Both the position numbers and the translations under genes were made by a program. A model generated the notes under the pieces. That model searched no databases and was not told the origin of the DNA. It saw only the letters and a list, made by a program, of their open reading frames with translations. This document shows, piece by piece, positions 4,118 through 5,164 of a DNA stretch of 5,164 nt; within the stretch, counting starts at the first letter, position 1, and each line of letters starts with the position of its first letter. Source of the DNA: Thermococcus sp. (GTDB lineage: Archaea > Methanobacteriota_B > Thermococci > Thermococcales > Thermococcaceae); contig WAMH01000205.1 in NCBI GenBank assembly GCA_015522395.1, forward strand, positions 1 to 5,164, read 5' to 3'.

Positions 4118-5164
4118 ATGAGCGAGGAACCGAGCATAGATGTTGTTGAGGCCGAAGAAGTGGTTATAGAACGCACCAGAACGCTTCCAAGGAAGCTCAG
4201 CATTATCGTGGACACGGCCGCGATCCTCATCGGTCTCTACGAAATCCTGTTCATATTCAACTTTAACTACACCCTCTACGACCTGTTCTCCAGGCTCGGG
4301 CTGGATTTGGGCTTCCTCAAGGTGACCTTCCAGCCCAAGCAGGGAGAGGCCTTCGTTATGGCCATGCTCCTGATAATAACGTTCCTCCTGTACCCTATGT
4401 TCAAGAAGGAAAAGTACTTCTCCAAGGTTTCGATTTCCGATTATCTGCTCGGAGGATTGGGTGTAATCTCAACGCTCTACCTCTTTGCAGTCTACCAGCG
4501 CTACATAATGACCTCGGTAGTCAATCAGACGGACGTTATAATGGGCCTGATAGCGATAATCATCGTCCTCGAAGCGACAAGGAGAGTCTTGGGCTGGGTC
4601 CTGCCGGCGATAGTGGTTCTCTTTTTGGCATACGGCATCTACGCCATTGGCTTCAACTGGAACCGCTTCGTTCAGCAGCTCTACTTCGACGAGGGCATCT
4701 TCGGAATCCCGTTCTTCGTCATGACGATTTACGTTTTCGCGTTCGTCTTCTTCGGGGCGTTCCTGTTGAAGATAGGCGTCAGCGACTACATAACGGAGTT
4801 CATGATAGCCCTCTTCGGGAAGAGGCCCGGTGGCCCGGCAAAGTCGGCCGTCGTTTCGAGCGCCCTTATGGGAATGGTCAGCGGTTCGAGCGTCGCCAAC
4901 GTCCTAACGACGGGAACCTTCACAATCCCCCTGATGAAGAAGGCAGGTTATCCACCGGAGATAGCGGGTGCTGTAGAGCCGGTCTCCTCAACAGGAGGCC
5001 AGCTGATGCCGCCCATCATGGGTGCCGCCGCCTTCATAATGGCGGAGTTCCTCAACATACCCTACAACAGGCTCATCATCGCGGCGGTTATCCCTGCGCT
5101 GGTCTACTATGGCGGAGTTTACCTCTTCATAGACCTAGAGACCAAGAGGCTCGGACTCAAGGGC
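4118..5164 (+). CDS. TRAP transporter fused permease (DctQ-DctM type, TAXI class), 5' part
   Basis: The first 349 codons are present and the frame is open at the right edge. The protein begins with an acidic cytosolic leader (1-27, MSEEPSIDVVEAEEVVIERT). Hydrophobic spans follow near 28-47, 78-95, 108-127, 139-155, 158-178 and 195-219. The first four probably correspond to the small DctQ-like part. The DctM-like part then shows the family's most conserved stretch: KRPGGPAKSAVVSSALMGMV (235-254), SGSSVANVLTTGTFTIPLMK (255-274) and GAVEPVSSTGGQLMPPIMGA (284-303), the SGSS and STGGQ segments that form ion and substrate sites in known TRAP permeases. A further span lies near 318-338. Fused TAXI permeases are usually around 600-900 residues, so about half is missing. 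It should use a sodium or proton gradient to import the solute held by the binding protein; the coupling ion cannot be told. The start is set by GGAGGTG five bases upstream. Confidence 0.93.
   Translation, partial: MSEEPSIDVVEAEEVVIERTRTLPRKLSIIVDTAAILIGLYEILFIFNFNYTLYDLFSRLGLDLGFLKVTFQPKQGEAFVMAMLLIITFLLYPMFKKEKYFSKVSISDYLLGGLGVISTLYLFAVYQRYIMTSVVNQTDVIMGLIAIIIVLEATRRVLGWVLPAIVVLFLAYGIYAIGFNWNRFVQQLYFDEGIFGIPFFVMTIYVFAFVFFGAFLLKIGVSDYITEFMIALFGKRPGGPAKSAVVSSALMGMVSGSSVANVLTTGTFTIPLMKKAGYPPEIAGAVEPVSSTGGQLMPPIMGAAAFIMAEFLNIPYNRLIIAAVIPALVYYGGVYLFIDLETKRLGLKG

Noticed and set aside
3838..4230. Minus-strand frame opposite the DUF1850 and permease genes
   Set aside because: It spans the junction of two well-supported genes, is low in complexity and has no promoter or ribosome site on its strand.

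Overview
The window looks like a hyperthermophilic euryarchaeon of the Thermococcales, most likely Thermococcus. The evidence is the protein content (archaeal Spt5, a 61-residue Sec61-gamma/SecE, an archaeal FtsZ, and an archaeal-type D-aminoacyl-tRNA deacylase close to what I recall of Pyrococcus proteins). Further signs are strong GGAGGTG-type ribosome binding sites, archaeal TATA boxes and moderately GC-rich, Glu/Lys-rich coding sequence. The genus is inferred from memory of these families, not from a search.

Left half, minus strand (1-2390): from right to left lie dtdA (proofreading D-aminoacyl-tRNA deacylase), then ftsZ with its own TATA box, then secE, then the first 26 codons of spt5, which runs off the left edge. 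ftsZ-secE-spt5 is tightly packed and probably one transcript, linking the division GTPase, the Sec translocon gamma subunit and the transcription elongation factor. For ftsZ and secE the longest open frame overshoots the likely start; a TATA box (ftsZ) and Shine-Dalgarno sites (both) point to internal starts.

Divergent intergenic region (2391-2612): about 220 bases, AT-rich, holding a probable TATA box for dtdA on the minus strand and a clear one for the transporter operon on the plus strand. A perfect dyad (TTACA-N4-TGTAA) sits just upstream of the plus-strand TATA box and is a good operator candidate. The predicted transporter leader contains a 14-codon upstream reading frame whose AUG lies almost at the predicted transcript 5' end and which ends 5 bases before the real start.

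Right half, plus strand (2613-5164): a TAXI-type TRAP transporter operon. Its order is a lipoprotein substrate-binding protein, a small exported DUF1850 protein with a TTG start, and a fused DctQ-DctM type permease cut by the right edge after 349 codons. Gaps are 10 and 1 bases, so the three are almost certainly co-transcribed. The binding protein would capture a small, probably carboxylate, solute outside the membrane and hand it to the ion-coupled permease. The role of the DUF1850 protein is not established and it is the least understood gene here.

I see no tRNA, rRNA, CRISPR array, insertion sequence or other mobile element, and no wholly new system. The most interesting points are the unexplained DUF1850 partner and the regulatory architecture in front of the TRAP operon.
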